In this document: positions 25,799 to 33,970 of the stretch, in pieces
How the letters are laid out: every line of letters begins with the position of its first letter
How positions within the stretch are numbered: the stretch's first letter is position 1
Assembly: GCA_025355765.1 (NCBI GenBank)
Contig: JANXZB010000075.1
Span: forward strand, 1-50,491
From: Actinomycetes bacterium
Lineage (GTDB): Bacteria > Actinomycetota > Actinomycetes > Nanopelagicales > Nanopelagicaceae
Direction: 5' to 3'
DNA length: 50,491 nt
Notes under the pieces: model-generated
Seen by the model: only the letters and a program-made list of their open reading frames with translations
Told to the model about the DNA's origin: nothing
Databases searched by the model: none
Made by a program: the position numbers and the translations under genes

Positions 25799-27064
25799 AT
25801 GTCCTTATTATCTTGGAAGCTTCACGGCACGGGAAAGACAATTGCTCCCGGTGAGGTTGTCTCCACGGATGAACGGTTAAGTTGGCCACGTACCATCGGT
25901 TTCGGCCTCCAGCACATTGCCGCAATGTTTGGAGCCACTTTCCTCGTCCCGTTGATTACAGGACTTCCACCGACGACAACCCTGTTCTTCTCAGGTATCG
26001 GCACGATGCTCTTCCTTGTCATCACAAGGAACAAAGTACCTAGTTACTTGGGTTCATCCTTTGCATTCCTAGCCCCGATAGCAGCTGCTGTCTCCAAAGG
26101 CGGAATGTCTCAAGCACTCGGTGGCGTCGTAGTCACTGGAGTCATTCTGGCCCTTATCGGCTTACTAGTTCGCGCGGCCGGAATTGGATGGATCAACTAT
26201 CTACTCCCACCGGTGGTAACAGGAACGATCGTTATGGTCATCGGCTTAAATCTTTCCGGGGCGGCTAAGAATAATTTCGCCAAAGGCCCTCTCGATGCAA
26301 TCGTTACTCTGGCAGCAGTTGCCCTTATTGCCGCCTTCTCGCGCGGATTTCTCGGACGCATCAGCATCTTTACTGGATTGGTCATCGGCTACCTCTTTGC
26401 GATGGTTCGTGGAGATGTCGATACAAAGGGAATCTCAGCCGCGAAGTGGTTGGCCTTTCCACATTTCACTAGCCCATCATTCAAGATCAGCGCCATCGTT
26501 CTCTTCCTGCCCGTAGTTCTCGTGCTGATCGCTGAAAACGTCGGTCACGTCAAAGCTGTATCTGCGATGACTGGCAAAAACTTGGATGATCAGATGGGAA
26601 TGGCCCTCTTCGCAGACGGCGTTGCAACGACATTGGCTGGCGTCGGCGGCGGCTCTGGTACCACTACATACGCAGAGAACATCGGGGTCATGGCAGCAAC
26701 GCGTGTCTACTCCACGGCTGCGTATTGGATAGCTGGCCTTGGCGCCATCGTCCTCTCGCTCTCTCCCAAGTTCGGGGCTGTCCTGCTGGCGACACCAGTT
26801 GGCGCTCTCGGCGGAGTGGAGACGGCGCTTTTCGGAATGATCGGCGTCCTCGGCGCTCGCATCTGGATCGAAGGCAAAGTCAACTTCGCCGATTCCACAA
26901 ACCTCATCATTGCTGCCTCAGCATTGGTGATCGGTATCGCGGACATGTCATGGACCCGTGGCCAGTACACCTTCACCGGAATCGTCAACGCGACTCTGGT
27001 TGCAGTGATCGGCTACCAAGTACTCCACATGATCGCAAAGTCGCGAGGCAACGTCGCGACGTAA
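25799..27064 (+). CDS. NCS2-family uracil/xanthine permease (UraA-like)
   Basis: A 421-residue transporter with about 14 helices that matches the UraA/uracil-xanthine permease family: FGLQHIAAMFGATFLVPLITG, SSFAFLAPI, the substrate/proton-site segment LIAENVGHVKA with its Glu, and the GVGGGSGTTTYAENIGV signature of helix 10. Uracil is the likeliest substrate because of the TTTYAENIG motif; xanthine cannot be excluded. A longer frame from 25688 exists, but the ATG at 25799 has AGGAAGGA eight bases upstream. Confidence 0.88.
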   Translation: MSLLSWKLHGTGKTIAPGEVVSTDERLSWPRTIGFGLQHIAAMFGATFLVPLITGLPPTTTLFFSGIGTMLFLVITRNKVPSYLGSSFAFLAPIAAAVSKGGMSQALGGVVVTGVILALIGLLVRAAGIGWINYLLPPVVTGTIVMVIGLNLSGAAKNNFAKGPLDAIVTLAAVALIAAFSRGFLGRISIFTGLVIGYLFAMVRGDVDTKGISAAKWLAFPHFTSPSFKISAIVLFLPVVLVLIAENVGHVKAVSAMTGKNLDDQMGMALFADGVATTLAGVGGGSGTTTYAENIGVMAATRVYSTAAYWIAGLGAIVLSLSPKFGAVLLATPVGALGGVETALFGMIGVLGARIWIEGKVNFADSTNLIIAASALVIGIADMSWTRGQYTFTGIVNATLVAVIGYQVLHMIAKSRGNVAT

Positions 27065-27075
27065 CCCACTTATAC

Positions 27076-27145
27076 TAAATGGGGATGGGCAAGGTTAGGC
27101 GAACGTAATCTTTTCAGTGAGCCGGCCTTAGTCCATCCCCATTTA
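27076..27145. repeat. 70-base structured inverted repeat between the permease and LysE genes
   Basis: A perfect 13-bp inverted repeat (TAAATGGGGATGG at 27076-27088, CCATCCCCATTTA at 27133-27145) encloses a 44-base loop. The loop can extend the stem through AAGG/CCTT (27091-27094, 27126-27129) and GGC/GCC (27098-27100, 27121-27123). GGTTAGGCG occurs inside it (27093-27101) and again just outside (27153-27161). It could be a large terminator for the permease or an independent structured RNA or DNA element. Confidence 0.55.
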
Positions 27146-27184
27146 ATTTACTGGTTAGGCGTTGAATCAAGGAGATAAGATCGC

Positions 27185-27838
27185 GTGGTGATTGTTCCTT
27201 CGCGAATCTGGGAGTACGTACTCGCATCGATAGTGATCATCATGGCCCCGGGACCGAGCGTCCTATTCATCATCGCGAGGGCGATTGCCTGGGGGCGAAA
27301 GACTGCGGTCTACTCTGCAATCGGCAATGTAAGTGGGGCCTTCATTCTCTCGGTTCTAGTCGCACTTGGATTGGGCCCGATTCTTCAACGATCTAGCCTT
27401 GCCTATTCAGCTGTTCAGTGGGGCGGGGGCGCGTATCTTATTTACTTAGGCATCGACGCATTACGTCATCGCAAAGTTCATGCTGCAGACATGAAGATAA
27501 AGACGGGAGTCGCCCCAAGTACTTCTCGATCAATGCGCGATGGTTTCTGGGTGGGTGTGCTGAACCCCAAGACAATGGTCTTCTATGCCGCTGTTCTCCC
27601 CCAATTCATTGACCGAGAACGCGGACACGTGACTTTCCAATTGCTTCTGCTCGGCACTCTCTTTGCCGTGATGGCGCTCGCATCGGATGGAAGTTGGGGA
27701 CTCCTAGCAGGGACCGCGAGGAAGTGGCTCGCGACGGATCCTTCCCGACTCATCAGACTTCGCACAACCGGTGGAGTTGTTATGATCGCCCTCGGCGTAC
27801 TTGTGATTGCATCTGCAATTCAGCACGCCTTCAAATGA
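27185..27838 (+). CDS. LysE/RhtB-family amino-acid exporter
   Basis: A 217-residue protein with about six helices. It has the family signature IIMAPGPSVLFIIARAIAWGRK near residue 18 (key part APGP) and the conserved GVLNPKTMVFYAAVLPQFI segment. It probably exports an amino acid or derivative such as homoserine, threonine or lysine; the substrate is not resolved. The start is a GTG at 27185 with AAGGAG ten bases upstream; a second GTG follows directly. It overlaps the next gene by four bases. Confidence 0.85.
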   Translation: MVIVPSRIWEYVLASIVIIMAPGPSVLFIIARAIAWGRKTAVYSAIGNVSGAFILSVLVALGLGPILQRSSLAYSAVQWGGGAYLIYLGIDALRHRKVHAADMKIKTGVAPSTSRSMRDGFWVGVLNPKTMVFYAAVLPQFIDRERGHVTFQLLLLGTLFAVMALASDGSWGLLAGTARKWLATDPSRLIRLRTTGGVVMIALGVLVIASAIQHAFK

Positions 27839-29082
27839 TCCGGGGCGAGATGACACTTCCAATTGAAAAACACATTGTCCGAATACTTACCTCCGCACAG
27901 GTCCTAAACGGACTCGGTGTTGCCGGAACCGTTGCTGCCGGATCCTTGCTCGTTTCATCAATTTCAAAATCTGAATCTCTTGCAGGTCTTGCCCAAACAA
28001 GTGCGGTGCTAGGTGCTGCTGCCATGGCTCTTCCGCTGTCCCGCTTAACAATTCGCGGAGGTCGTCGACTGGCGCTTTCTGTTGGCTATTCGGTTGGGAT
28101 AGTCGGAGCAATCTTGGCAATTGTCGGAGGTTCCACAAGAATTCTTGCGCTGATGTTGCTCGGCACTTTTCTCGTAGGTGCCGCATCGGCGGCCGGGTAC
28201 CAGGCACGCTTTGCCGCGGTAGATCTGGCCACCGATGAGACGCGATCACGCCATCTGTCCATGGTGGTTTGGGGTTCAACCGTTGGTGCAGTGGCAGGCC
28301 CGAATCTCATGGAGCCCGCCGGCAACGTGGCAGAAGCCATCGGACTCCCACGCCTCGTCGGTCCCTATTTGATTGCAGTGGTCTCCCTAACTTTGGCGAC
28401 ACTTGTCATTACGCTCTTCTTGAAGCCCGATCCTTTTCTTACAGCCATGAGCTATCTGCCCGAAGCCTCGCAACGTGAAAGCAGAAAATCGACAGTTGCA
28501 ACTCTGAAAATAATTTCCAAAAACCGTTCCGCACTTTTCGCCATCGCATCCATTGCAATCGGGCACCTCGTGATGGTCTCCGTCATGGTCATGACTCCAG
28601 TTCATATGGCTCACGTTGACCAGACTCTCACCGTGATTGGTTTAGTCATCAGTGTTCATGTGGCAGGTATGTACGCATTTTCTCCAGTAGTTGGGTATTT
28701 AAGCGACTCGCTGGGTCGTCGCAGAGTCATTCAAATCGGCGCGATCATTCTTCTTCTTGCCTGCCTCATCGCCGGTCGCTCCCCCGGCACCAGCACCATT
28801 CCACTTGGTTTCGGACTTTTCCTGCTGGGTCTGGGGTGGTCCTGCACCCTCATCGCAGGATCGGCCCTGTTGTCGGAGTCAGTCAACGAAGCGATGCGTC
28901 CCTCGACCCAAGGAGCATCCGATCTCATCATGAATCTCATGGCGGCAGTTGGCGGGGCGATGGCAGGAGTCATCATCGCGATCTTGAGTTACGGATGGCT
29001 CTGCGCAATCGCGGCCATGCCAGTGGTGTTTCTTGGACTATGGTCGCTGCGATTGTCAGAGCGATCAGACACAATGGCGTGA
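27835..29082 (+). CDS. MFS transporter
   Basis: A 415-residue protein with about 12 helices and MFS features (loop SLSRLTIRGGRRLAL after helix 2, GYLSDSLGRRRVIQ after helix 8, the latter a good motif A). Substrate unknown. The ATG at 27835 overlaps the LysE stop (ATGA); an alternative ATG at 27850 has GGGGCGAG before it and would drop five residues. The stop overlaps the start of the nuclease-like gene, so these three genes form one unit. Confidence 0.8.
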   Translation: MIRGEMTLPIEKHIVRILTSAQVLNGLGVAGTVAAGSLLVSSISKSESLAGLAQTSAVLGAAAMALPLSRLTIRGGRRLALSVGYSVGIVGAILAIVGGSTRILALMLLGTFLVGAASAAGYQARFAAVDLATDETRSRHLSMVVWGSTVGAVAGPNLMEPAGNVAEAIGLPRLVGPYLIAVVSLTLATLVITLFLKPDPFLTAMSYLPEASQRESRKSTVATLKIISKNRSALFAIASIAIGHLVMVSVMVMTPVHMAHVDQTLTVIGLVISVHVAGMYAFSPVVGYLSDSLGRRRVIQIGAIILLLACLIAGRSPGTSTIPLGFGLFLLGLGWSCTLIAGSALLSESVNEAMRPSTQGASDLIMNLMAAVGGAMAGVIIAILSYGWLCAIAAMPVVFLGLWSLRLSERSDTMA

Positions 29083-29762
29083 TGAAAAAGCCTGCCGTAC
29101 CTGCGCGAGAGAATATTTCGCCCTCAGATCTCACCTTCGGCCTTTCCACCTGCAAACGTTGTCTCTGGATCAAGTACTGGCATAAAGTCACGATGCCTGG
29201 TGCCTTCCCATTGGTTGGCACCTTCTCCTCACTTCAAGAGAAGACTTTCCGCGGGGTCGCAACGCAAGATATTGACACCTCGCTTCGACCAGGTCGCGTG
29301 ACCAAACTTGCAGAGTGGGTCAAGAGCAAGCCTTTGGTAGTGCGCGGAGAAGTTTCGCGGTGGCGCATTCTCGGCAAATACGATCTTGTCGCTGAAAATG
29401 AGGATGGCACAGTGGCCCTCATCGACTGCAAAGTCTCCGACAGCGCGCGGGATTCGGGCGAGTTTTACTCTCCCCAACTCGAAGCGTACGCATACGCGAT
29501 GGAAAACCCTGCTGCCGGCAAAGCCGTTGATGTGGCCACGATGGGGCTCTTGGTCTGGAATCCCAATTCAGTAATCGGAACTAATGCAGCGACTTATGCC
29601 TTCGGAGTAAGACAGAGCTATGTGCCCGTCCCCCGTGATCACGAGAAATTCCTCTCCGTGGTTGGTGATTTCATCGACGTACTAGAGGGACCTCTGCCAT
29701 TGCCAGGCCCCACGTGTGCTACCTGCAACTATCTCACCGAGCGCCTAGGCCTGGAGGAGTAA
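29082..29762 (+). CDS. PD-(D/E)XK (RecB/Cas4-like) nuclease-domain protein with four conserved-type cysteines
   Basis: A 226-residue protein. The nuclease core reads GKYDLV (Asp 101), then LIDCK (Asp 115, Lys 117) and a following helix YSPQLEAYAYA with Gln 132, matching motifs II-IV of RecB-family PD-(D/E)XK enzymes. Cysteines occur only as CKRC (24, 27) near the N-terminus, C116 in the motif and CATC (212, 215) near the C-terminus. The outer two pairs resemble the cluster-holding cysteines of Cas4 and AddB nucleases, though Cas4 has a 1+3 arrangement. A [4Fe-4S]-stabilised DNA nuclease is therefore plausible. No helicase or cas gene is nearby; the gene starts at the ATG that overlaps the MFS stop codon. 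Confidence 0.75.
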   Translation: MKKPAVPARENISPSDLTFGLSTCKRCLWIKYWHKVTMPGAFPLVGTFSSLQEKTFRGVATQDIDTSLRPGRVTKLAEWVKSKPLVVRGEVSRWRILGKYDLVAENEDGTVALIDCKVSDSARDSGEFYSPQLEAYAYAMENPAAGKAVDVATMGLLVWNPNSVIGTNAATYAFGVRQSYVPVPRDHEKFLSVVGDFIDVLEGPLPLPGPTCATCNYLTERLGLEE

Positions 29763-29769
29763 GCAGAAG

Positions 29770-30453
29770 TTACTCGGCCTCATCGATCTCGGCTTTGCGC
29801 CGCGTTGCAAAGATGTCCACGTACTCTTGACCGGAAAGCTCTTGGATCTTCCTCATCAGCTCGTCGGTGAGATCCCGCAACACCTGCAGATTTGTGGAGT
29901 CGCCCTTGAAGTAAATCGGTTCGCCAAAAACCATCTTCACGCGCATGATCTTGGGAATTACTTTGCCCGTCGGTTGGATCTTGTCAGTGTCAAACATCGC
30001 CACTGGCACCACTGGTGCACCGGATTCAAGGGCTAGTCGAACCAGACCGGTCCGGCCCTTATACAAGCGTCCATCCGGGGATCGAGTCCCCTCTGGATAG
30101 ATACCTAGGCAATTTCCATCCGACAAAACCTTCAGCCCCGTAATCAAGGCTGCCTCGCTGCGACGCCCGCCTGAACGGTCAACCGGAACCTGACCCAGCG
30201 CGATGAAGGTGAGCTTTTTCAACAATCCCTTTGGACCCGGGGATGTGAAGTACTCGCTCTTTGCCAAGAATGTAACTTTTCGCGGCACAACCAAGGGCAT
30301 AAAGACCGAATCACTAAAAGAAAGGTGGTTGGAAGCAAGAATGACAGGCCCCATTGCTGGCACATTTCGCAGCCCCGTGACCTTTGGTCGAAACAAGACC
30401 ATGAGAAATGGAGTCAGAAAAGCCCGCAGGAGGCCGTAAGGCAGATTCACCAT
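29770..30453 (-). CDS. 1-acyl-glycerol-3-phosphate acyltransferase family protein (PlsC-like)
   Basis: A 227-residue acyltransferase with block I NHLSFSD (HX4D), block II region VPVDRSGG and block III YPEGTRSPDG. It likely acylates a lysophospholipid in phospholipid or PIM synthesis. M. tuberculosis Rv2182c, next to the PimB'/FadD15 region, is the probable counterpart. In-frame ATGs at 30525 and 30465 would lengthen it; the ATG at 30453 has GAGGAGA four bases upstream and starts just before the conserved first helix. It converges on the nuclease gene with seven bases between. Confidence 0.85.
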   Translation of the reverse strand: MVNLPYGLLRAFLTPFLMVLFRPKVTGLRNVPAMGPVILASNHLSFSDSVFMPLVVPRKVTFLAKSEYFTSPGPKGLLKKLTFIALGQVPVDRSGGRRSEAALITGLKVLSDGNCLGIYPEGTRSPDGRLYKGRTGLVRLALESGAPVVPVAMFDTDKIQPTGKVIPKIMRVKMVFGEPIYFKGDSTNLQVLRDLTDELMRKIQELSGQEYVDIFATRRKAEIDEAE

Positions 30454-30550
30454 GGATCTCCTCATCCTATGAACGGCCGCACGTCTTCTGAAGATCTTCC
30501 AGGACGGCTCTGCCTCAAGGACCAATTTAGTGGGTCTTGGCCCTGTATGA

Positions 30551-30556
30551 CACTAT
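30551..30556 (+). promoter_or_regulatory. Possible -10 box of a leaderless promoter (alpha/beta-hydrolase gene)
   Basis: CACTAT followed by GGGAAA and a GTG start at 30563. It has the spacing of the other leaderless sites but lacks the first T of TAnnnT. Confidence 0.3.
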
Positions 30557-30562
30557 GGGAAA

Positions 30563-31528
30563 GTGACGAACTCGAAGGGTTTGGAGTTAATCGCCGGGGA
30601 CATCGGGGTTCTTATCCTCCGAGAAGGCCAAACTTCGACCAATATGGCATTTACCTGGGCTCATAATCTCCACGATGCTGGGATGACGGTCTGCCTTCCA
30701 GAGTTGTCCAAAAATCCCCTCACGTGGCAGGAAGTCAATTCAGATGGCCTCCAGGATTGGTTAACAATCTCAGAGCAATCCCTGGCATTTTTGAAAAGTC
30801 GGTGCAGCGTTGTATTCCTCATCGGCATCTCGATGGCGAGTGCCATAGTTCTCCGACTTGCAGAGCTACTCGGCGAAGAAATCGACGGCGTGATCTTGTT
30901 AGAACCGTCCTTGCCAAAGAATCGATTTGCTCTGCGAAAAGTCTGGCGAACAATCGACGAGGAACTTTATCTGGTGGAACAACCCTTGATCATGTTGTAC
31001 TCAAACCAAGCCGACAGCGAATATTCAGAGAACGCATTGTCTATTTCCCAAAGCGTGACCTCCCCGTTTGTACGAGAAATTGTTCTCGAGAACTCATTTG
31101 AGGACTTGCCTGTCATCCTCGAAGAAACGTCGGCATTTATTAATGAAGTTGCCAATGGATTCTGGCTGAGCGATATTGTCCCGAACGACAATGATCTCAT
31201 TGACGCTGAATTCGAGTCGATCATCGCCGGCCTCGCACTGGATGAATCGCACCCTACCAATTTTCTCGACGACTTGGACCGACCTGATCCGGAAGATCAT
31301 TTTGAAAAACCCAATCCGAAACTTGAGCCGATACGAGATCGCTCCAAACGCAACTCGCTCCTAGCGATGCTCCTTGGTCCGATTTATGCAATCACGGCGG
31401 CCATTGTTGGATTTAATCCATTTGGTATCGAGCCCTGGCCCGGTGTGCTTGTGTTCATCGGCGGGCTCGCTTCATTTTTCTACCATCTTCGTGACGGATA
31501 TGAAGATGATGATGGCGCGATCCTCTAA
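30563..31528 (+). CDS. Alpha/beta-hydrolase-like protein with C-terminal membrane segments
   Basis: A 321-residue protein beginning at GTG. Its first half resembles a small alpha/beta hydrolase: TWAHNLHDAGMTVCLPEL, then the nucleophile-elbow-like GISMAS with the candidate Ser, and IDGVILLEPSLP. Residues 215-270 are acidic and probably disordered (LDDLDRPDPEDHFEKPNPK). Two hydrophobic segments lie near the C-terminus (LLGPIYAITAAIVGF and GVLVFIGGLASFFYHL). No firm family assignment; lipid or envelope hydrolysis is a guess from its position next to PlsC. Confidence 0.6.
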   Translation: MTNSKGLELIAGDIGVLILREGQTSTNMAFTWAHNLHDAGMTVCLPELSKNPLTWQEVNSDGLQDWLTISEQSLAFLKSRCSVVFLIGISMASAIVLRLAELLGEEIDGVILLEPSLPKNRFALRKVWRTIDEELYLVEQPLIMLYSNQADSEYSENALSISQSVTSPFVREIVLENSFEDLPVILEETSAFINEVANGFWLSDIVPNDNDLIDAEFESIIAGLALDESHPTNFLDDLDRPDPEDHFEKPNPKLEPIRDRSKRNSLLAMLLGPIYAITAAIVGFNPFGIEPWPGVLVFIGGLASFFYHLRDGYEDDDGAIL

Positions 31529-31548
31529 CTGCCTTTAAGGTTGCAGAT

Positions 31549-32532
31549 ATGAACAAGACATTTCACTGGGGCATTATCGGAACTGGCGGAATTGCTCGAG
31601 AATTTGCCTTCGATCTGCAACGTCTTCCAGACCATAAAGTTGAAGCGGTTGGTTCCAGATCGGCCCAGAAGGGTCATACATTTGCAGCCCAGTTTGCCGA
31701 CTGCACCTCGTATGGAAGTTACGAAGAACTCGTTGCCGATCCCAAAATCGATGGGATCTACGTAGCGACCCCTCATCCTTCGCATGTATCCAACACTCTG
31801 CTTGCCCTGCGTGCGGGCAAGCCGGTTCTCTGCGAGAAACCATTCGCAGTGAATGCACTCGAAGCAAAGCTCATGATTGATACGGCCAAAGAGTTGAACG
31901 TGGCATTGATGGAAGCAATGTGGACTCGCTTTCTTCCCCACATCGTGAGGACAAGAGAAATTCTCACGAGCGGATTAATTGGCCGCGTAATCTCGATGGA
32001 AGCCGACCATGGACAACGACTGACTGTCCTGCAGATCCCTCGACTGTTGCTCCCCGAGTTTGCAGGTGGCGCACTTCTTGATCTGGCCGTCTATCCCATA
32101 TCTCTCGCACACATGGTTCTTGGTCCGCCTGACAAAATTACGGCCACTGCCGCGTTCACTCCCGAGGGCGTCGATAGTCAGACCACAGCAATCTTTGACT
32201 ACGCATCAGGCGCGCAAGCGATTTTGACAGCGAACATGGTTGCAGTCACGCCCTGTCGCGCCTTCATCAGCGGAACCAATGGGCGAATTGAAATTGACAC
32301 CACTTTCTACAGACCAACAACCATGCGAGTTGTCCTCAACGATGGTTCAGTCACGGAATATCCCAACGACTACCCAGGGGGCGGTTGGCGAGAGCAGGCA
32401 ATCGAGTTCGCCAATGTAGTGCGCGCTGGAAAAACTGAGTCATCTCAGATGAGACTCGACGACACTTTGCGGATCATGGAATCCATGGATGAAATCCGGC
32501 GCTTGATAAAACTCAAGTTCCCGTTCGAATAA
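31549..32532 (+). CDS. Gfo/Idh/MocA-family oxidoreductase
   Basis: A 327-residue NAD(P)-dependent oxidoreductase. It has the N-terminal Rossmann motif GIIGTGGIAREFA, the conserved GKPVLCEKPFAVN (EKP) strand and a C-terminal beta-sheet domain (GGALLDLAVYPISLAHMVLG). Close relatives act on sugars or inositols, or as trans-dihydrodiol-type dehydrogenases; the substrate is open. TAAGGT lies seven bases before the ATG, and its AAGG could also serve as a weak Shine-Dalgarno. Confidence 0.82.
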   Translation: MNKTFHWGIIGTGGIAREFAFDLQRLPDHKVEAVGSRSAQKGHTFAAQFADCTSYGSYEELVADPKIDGIYVATPHPSHVSNTLLALRAGKPVLCEKPFAVNALEAKLMIDTAKELNVALMEAMWTRFLPHIVRTREILTSGLIGRVISMEADHGQRLTVLQIPRLLLPEFAGGALLDLAVYPISLAHMVLGPPDKITATAAFTPEGVDSQTTAIFDYASGAQAILTANMVAVTPCRAFISGTNGRIEIDTTFYRPTTMRVVLNDGSVTEYPNDYPGGGWREQAIEFANVVRAGKTESSQMRLDDTLRIMESMDEIRRLIKLKFPFE

Positions 32533-32534
32533 TC

Positions 32535-33479
32535 TTAGAGGCGCGCCAGATCTGCCGCGCCAACAAGACCCGCCTCGTTACCAAGTTCGGCAGCAATGAT
32601 GCGCGGAGATGGATGCTTTCCAGAGAAAGGCATATTCCTTTCAACGGCGGCCCGAGTTGGTGCCAGTAAGATTTCACCCGCGTCGATGACTCCTCCGCCT
32701 ATGACAACACAGGCGGGGTCCAATACAACCGATAGCGATGCAATGCCGGCGCCCAGCCACTGAGCAGTGGTGTTGAAAGCGGCAAGTGCCACAGCGTCGC
32801 CTTGCCGCGCGGCATCAGTGATGTGCTTTCCGGTCAGTCCTGCAACCGTGCCATCGCCGAGGGCGAGGAGATTGCGGGCAACTTCAGGAGAAGCGCTGAT
32901 GGCCTCACGTGCGTGCCTGAGAAGGGCGTTACCCGAGGCATATTGTTCGAAGCATCCGCGCGCACCGCAGCCGCACAGGTGCCCGTCCGGAACAACGCGC
33001 ATATGTCCGAACTCCGCGGCGATTCCAAAAGCCCCTCGATATAACTGGCCGTTAACAACGACTCCCCCGCCGATGCCAGTACCAATTGTCATCATCATCA
33101 AGTGGTGTTCATTCACGCCAGCGCCAAAGCGCGCTTCACCCCATGCCGCCGCGTTTGCGTCATTTTCGATAACAAGAGGTAGGCCGATGAGGGCGCCAAG
33201 TTCCTTGTCCAGATTGACGCCATTCCACCCTGCAATATTTGGGGTGGCCAACATCGTCTTGCGGTCGGATGAAACAAAACCAGCGGCGGAAATGCCCACG
33301 CTTTCAACGTCAAAATCTTTCATGAGTTCGAGGGCGACATCGGCGATAGCTTGCGTTAATGCAACGCCGCCTTGCCGCGGTGTATCGCGTCGAGCGTGAG
33401 CGAGCACCGTCCCGTGCTCATTTACGACACCGCCCAGAACCTTCGTGCCGCCGACGTCGACACCGATCGAATAAGCCAT
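32535..33479 (-). CDS. ROK-family glucokinase
   Basis: A 314-residue sugar kinase. ATP motif IGVDVGGTKVLGG begins the protein; the sugar-binding IENDANAAAWGEA with catalytic Asp, GTGIGGG and the ROK zinc motif with His and CGCGARGCFEQ follow. Glucose phosphorylation with ATP is most likely, as in actinobacterial Glk; other hexoses are possible. It directly follows the SRPBCC gene (no gap) and converges on the Gfo/Idh gene with two bases between. Confidence 0.88.
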   Translation of the reverse strand: MAYSIGVDVGGTKVLGGVVNEHGTVLAHARRDTPRQGGVALTQAIADVALELMKDFDVESVGISAAGFVSSDRKTMLATPNIAGWNGVNLDKELGALIGLPLVIENDANAAAWGEARFGAGVNEHHLMMMTIGTGIGGGVVVNGQLYRGAFGIAAEFGHMRVVPDGHLCGCGARGCFEQYASGNALLRHAREAISASPEVARNLLALGDGTVAGLTGKHITDAARQGDAVALAAFNTTAQWLGAGIASLSVVLDPACVVIGGGVIDAGEILLAPTRAAVERNMPFSGKHPSPRIIAAELGNEAGLVGAADLARL

Positions 33480-33917
33480 CTATTTCTCCGCGAAAGTCTT
33501 GAGCTGCTCTAGGGCCGTATTTATAGTGGCCTTCTCAGCATTGTGACGCATCATTGCGGGAATGGGCATGGAAAGATCAACGTGCAGTTCGTACGTCACT
33601 TCGGTGGTCTCCTCATCCTGGGCTTGGATCGTGTAGGAACCATCCATCGCCGTTAGGAGGTCGGCATCCGTCATCGAGAAACTCAACTTGCCCGGAGCCT
33701 GGCTCCAGTCGTATTCAAGGGTGACCCGATCTCTCATCATTCCAGCATCGATGGAGATGGTCGCTGAGGTGGGGCGACCTTTTTCATCTTTTTCAAGGAC
33801 AGCTACAGACTTTATTGCCGCGGACCACATGGGGTATTGGGCTAGGTCAAAAAGAATGCCCTCGACTTTTGTAAGGGGGGCCTCAATAGAAATCTTTCCG
33901 GTGGATGTATCGGTCAT
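33480..33917 (-). CDS. SRPBCC (START-like) ligand-binding protein
   Basis: A 145-residue single-domain protein of the polyketide-cyclase/CoQ10-binding type (GKISIEAPLTKVEGILFDLAQYPMW, key part DLAQYPMW; DRVTLEYDW; MDGSYTIQ). M. tuberculosis Rv2185c, located beside FadD15, is a likely counterpart. A lipid- or isoprenoid-binding role is inferred. The ATG at 33917 is six bases from TAACCT and lacks a Shine-Dalgarno. It is divergent from the fadD gene. Confidence 0.8.
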   Translation of the reverse strand: MTDTSTGKISIEAPLTKVEGILFDLAQYPMWSAAIKSVAVLEKDEKGRPTSATISIDAGMMRDRVTLEYDWSQAPGKLSFSMTDADLLTAMDGSYTIQAQDEETTEVTYELHVDLSMPIPAMMRHNAEKATINTALEQLKTFAEK

Positions 33918-33923
33918 GTCTGT

Positions 33924-33929
33924 AGGTTA
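33924..33929 (-). promoter_or_regulatory. -10 box of a leaderless promoter (SRPBCC-glucokinase unit)
   Basis: Minus-strand TAACCT, then ACAGAC, then the ATG at 33917. Confidence 0.5.
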
Positions 33930-33957
33930 CCCCCTCCCTTTAGGCTTCCAGTCGCGC

Positions 33958-33963
33958 TAGCGT
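33958..33963 (+). promoter_or_regulatory. -10 box upstream of fadD
   Basis: TAGCGT is followed by AGGAGGC and the ATG at 33971. AGGAGG would be too close to serve that ATG but is ten bases from a second in-frame ATG at 33980, so either a leaderless start at 33971 or a led start at 33980 is possible. Confidence 0.4.
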
Positions 33964-33970
33964 AGGAGGC

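Noticed and set aside
27093-27161. Integron attC or phage attachment site at the GGTTAGGCG repeats
   Set aside because: GTTAGGC matches the attC core GTTRRRY, but the copies are direct rather than inverse, the matching RYYYAAC core is missing, and there is no integrase or cassette nearby.
27694-27834. Longer start of the second MFS transporter at 27694
   Set aside because: The added 47 residues are an out-of-frame reading of the LysE gene and are hydrophilic, unlike an MFS N-terminus.
29082-29762. Cas4 and therefore a CRISPR adaptation remnant
   Set aside because: No cas1, cas2 or repeat array is in the window, and the cysteine arrangement is 2+2 rather than Cas4's 1+3.
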